Shown piece by piece: positions 63,631 to 64,000 of a stretch of 64,000 bases of DNA (within the stretch, counting starts at the first letter, position 1; each line of letters begins with the position of its first letter). Under the pieces are notes generated by a model. That model made no database searches. It saw nothing but the letters and a program-made list of their open reading frames with translations, and had not been told where the DNA came from. The position numbers were made by a program, and so were the translations under genes. Origin of the DNA: Tetrahymena thermophila SB210 (taxonomy: Eukaryota; Ciliophora; Oligohymenophorea; Hymenostomatida; Tetrahymenidae); NCBI RefSeq assembly GCF_000189635.1, contig NW_002476431.1:1-64000 (forward strand), given 5' to 3'.

Positions 63631-64000
63631 ATGCCAAGAAAGAGAAGATAACAATAAGGCTAGCGAAAATCTAAGAGTTAAGATCCTATTTAAGAACAAT
63701 CTAAGAGTAATTTAAGACATTTTTAAATATCAGTTAATAAAATATTTACATAAATTTAAAAATTAGTTAAACTTCCTGTCTAACAAAAAAGAGTTTCAGG
63801 AATCTAAGATGGAAAAAATAAAATCCTAAGTGGAGATTTGGAAGAAACCATTTTTTATGATGAAACTAGCAGTTAGCAAGTCTTTAATAGAGTATTTTTT
63901 ATAAACTTTTAAATTAAAAAAATATTTTAAGAAATCAGAATAAAAATATTTTTTTTAAATTTATTTTATAAAATAAGGATGACTCGAAATCAGTTAATTA
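63631..64000 (+). CDS. 5' part of a gene with basic N-terminus (runs off window)
   Basis: ATG at 63631 opens a frame beginning MPRKRRQQQGQRKSKSQDPI. The frame has no TGA to the end of the window, but introns are likely. GTAATTTAAG at ~63707 to TTAAAAATTAG at ~63769 has intron-like ends and would join QEQSK to KLPVQQKRVSGIQDGK; GTATTTTTTATA from 63891 may start another. The exon-like part, KILSGDLEETIFYDETSSQQ, looks genuinely coding. The strongly basic start could be a nuclear localisation signal. The product cannot be assigned. Confidence 0.6.

Noticed and set aside
1..64000. tRNA, rRNA or bacterial-type operons
   Set aside because: No cloverleaf with TTCRA-type arms or rRNA-like block was found by eye, and the genome signature is ciliate throughout.

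Overview
The window is the end of a ciliate macronuclear chromosome, almost certainly from a Tetrahymena species. It opens with five perfect AACCCC repeats, the C-strand of the Tetrahymena telomere. The DNA is very AT-rich. Long reading frames appear only when TAA and TAG are read as glutamine and TGA is the sole stop. Standard-code reading frames are therefore almost all artefacts, and every gene below was read with the ciliate code. Introns are GT...AG, AT-rich and about 50 to 360 nt, which fits Tetrahymena and not the ~25-nt introns of Paramecium.

Layout. 1-31: telomere. 669-1382 (-): small secreted cysteine-rich protein. 1850-2404 (+): small coiled-coil protein. 3257-22317 (+): a tandem array of four related large genes. 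Each encodes an RNase II/R/Dis3-type (RNB) protein whose catalytic fold is split by long charged and coiled-coil insertions, and each lacks one of the conserved catalytic aspartates. The first three are close copies with a shared upstream block; the fourth is divergent. 22.8-31.6 kb: a tandem duplication of a secreted glycoside hydrolase family 3 gene, three exons per copy, with a ~0.5 kb indel between the two promoters. 34446-35588 (-): a four-exon EF-hand-like protein ending in a CaaX prenylation box. 38143-38967 (+): a secreted protein of unknown function. 39707-48608 (+): an eight-exon giant coiled-coil protein of about 2,700 residues. 54119-54841 (+): a serine-rich acidic protein. 60404-62843 (-): a four-exon LMBR1-domain membrane protein (LMBD2 type). 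63631-end (+): the 5' part of a gene with a basic N-terminus.

The most unusual content is the RNB array. The conserved RNB landmarks (FTID..DDA, G.HVAD, VEELM, TSPIRK) lie in the right order but are separated by roughly 110, 340 and 200 extra residues. The same Asp-to-Ala change occurs in all four copies. This suggests a family of RNA-binding pseudonucleases, functionally comparable to fungal Ssd1 (inference). One copy has expanded a 180-bp coding minisatellite. Another carries an in-frame TGA that is removed if a 141-nt intron is real.

Long stretches at 26.0-28.8, 31.4-34.4, 35.6-38.1, 48.6-54.1 and 54.8-60.4 kb show no convincing gene. Within them are a stem-loop, a small GC-rich island and a near match to the Tetrahymena chromosome breakage sequence.
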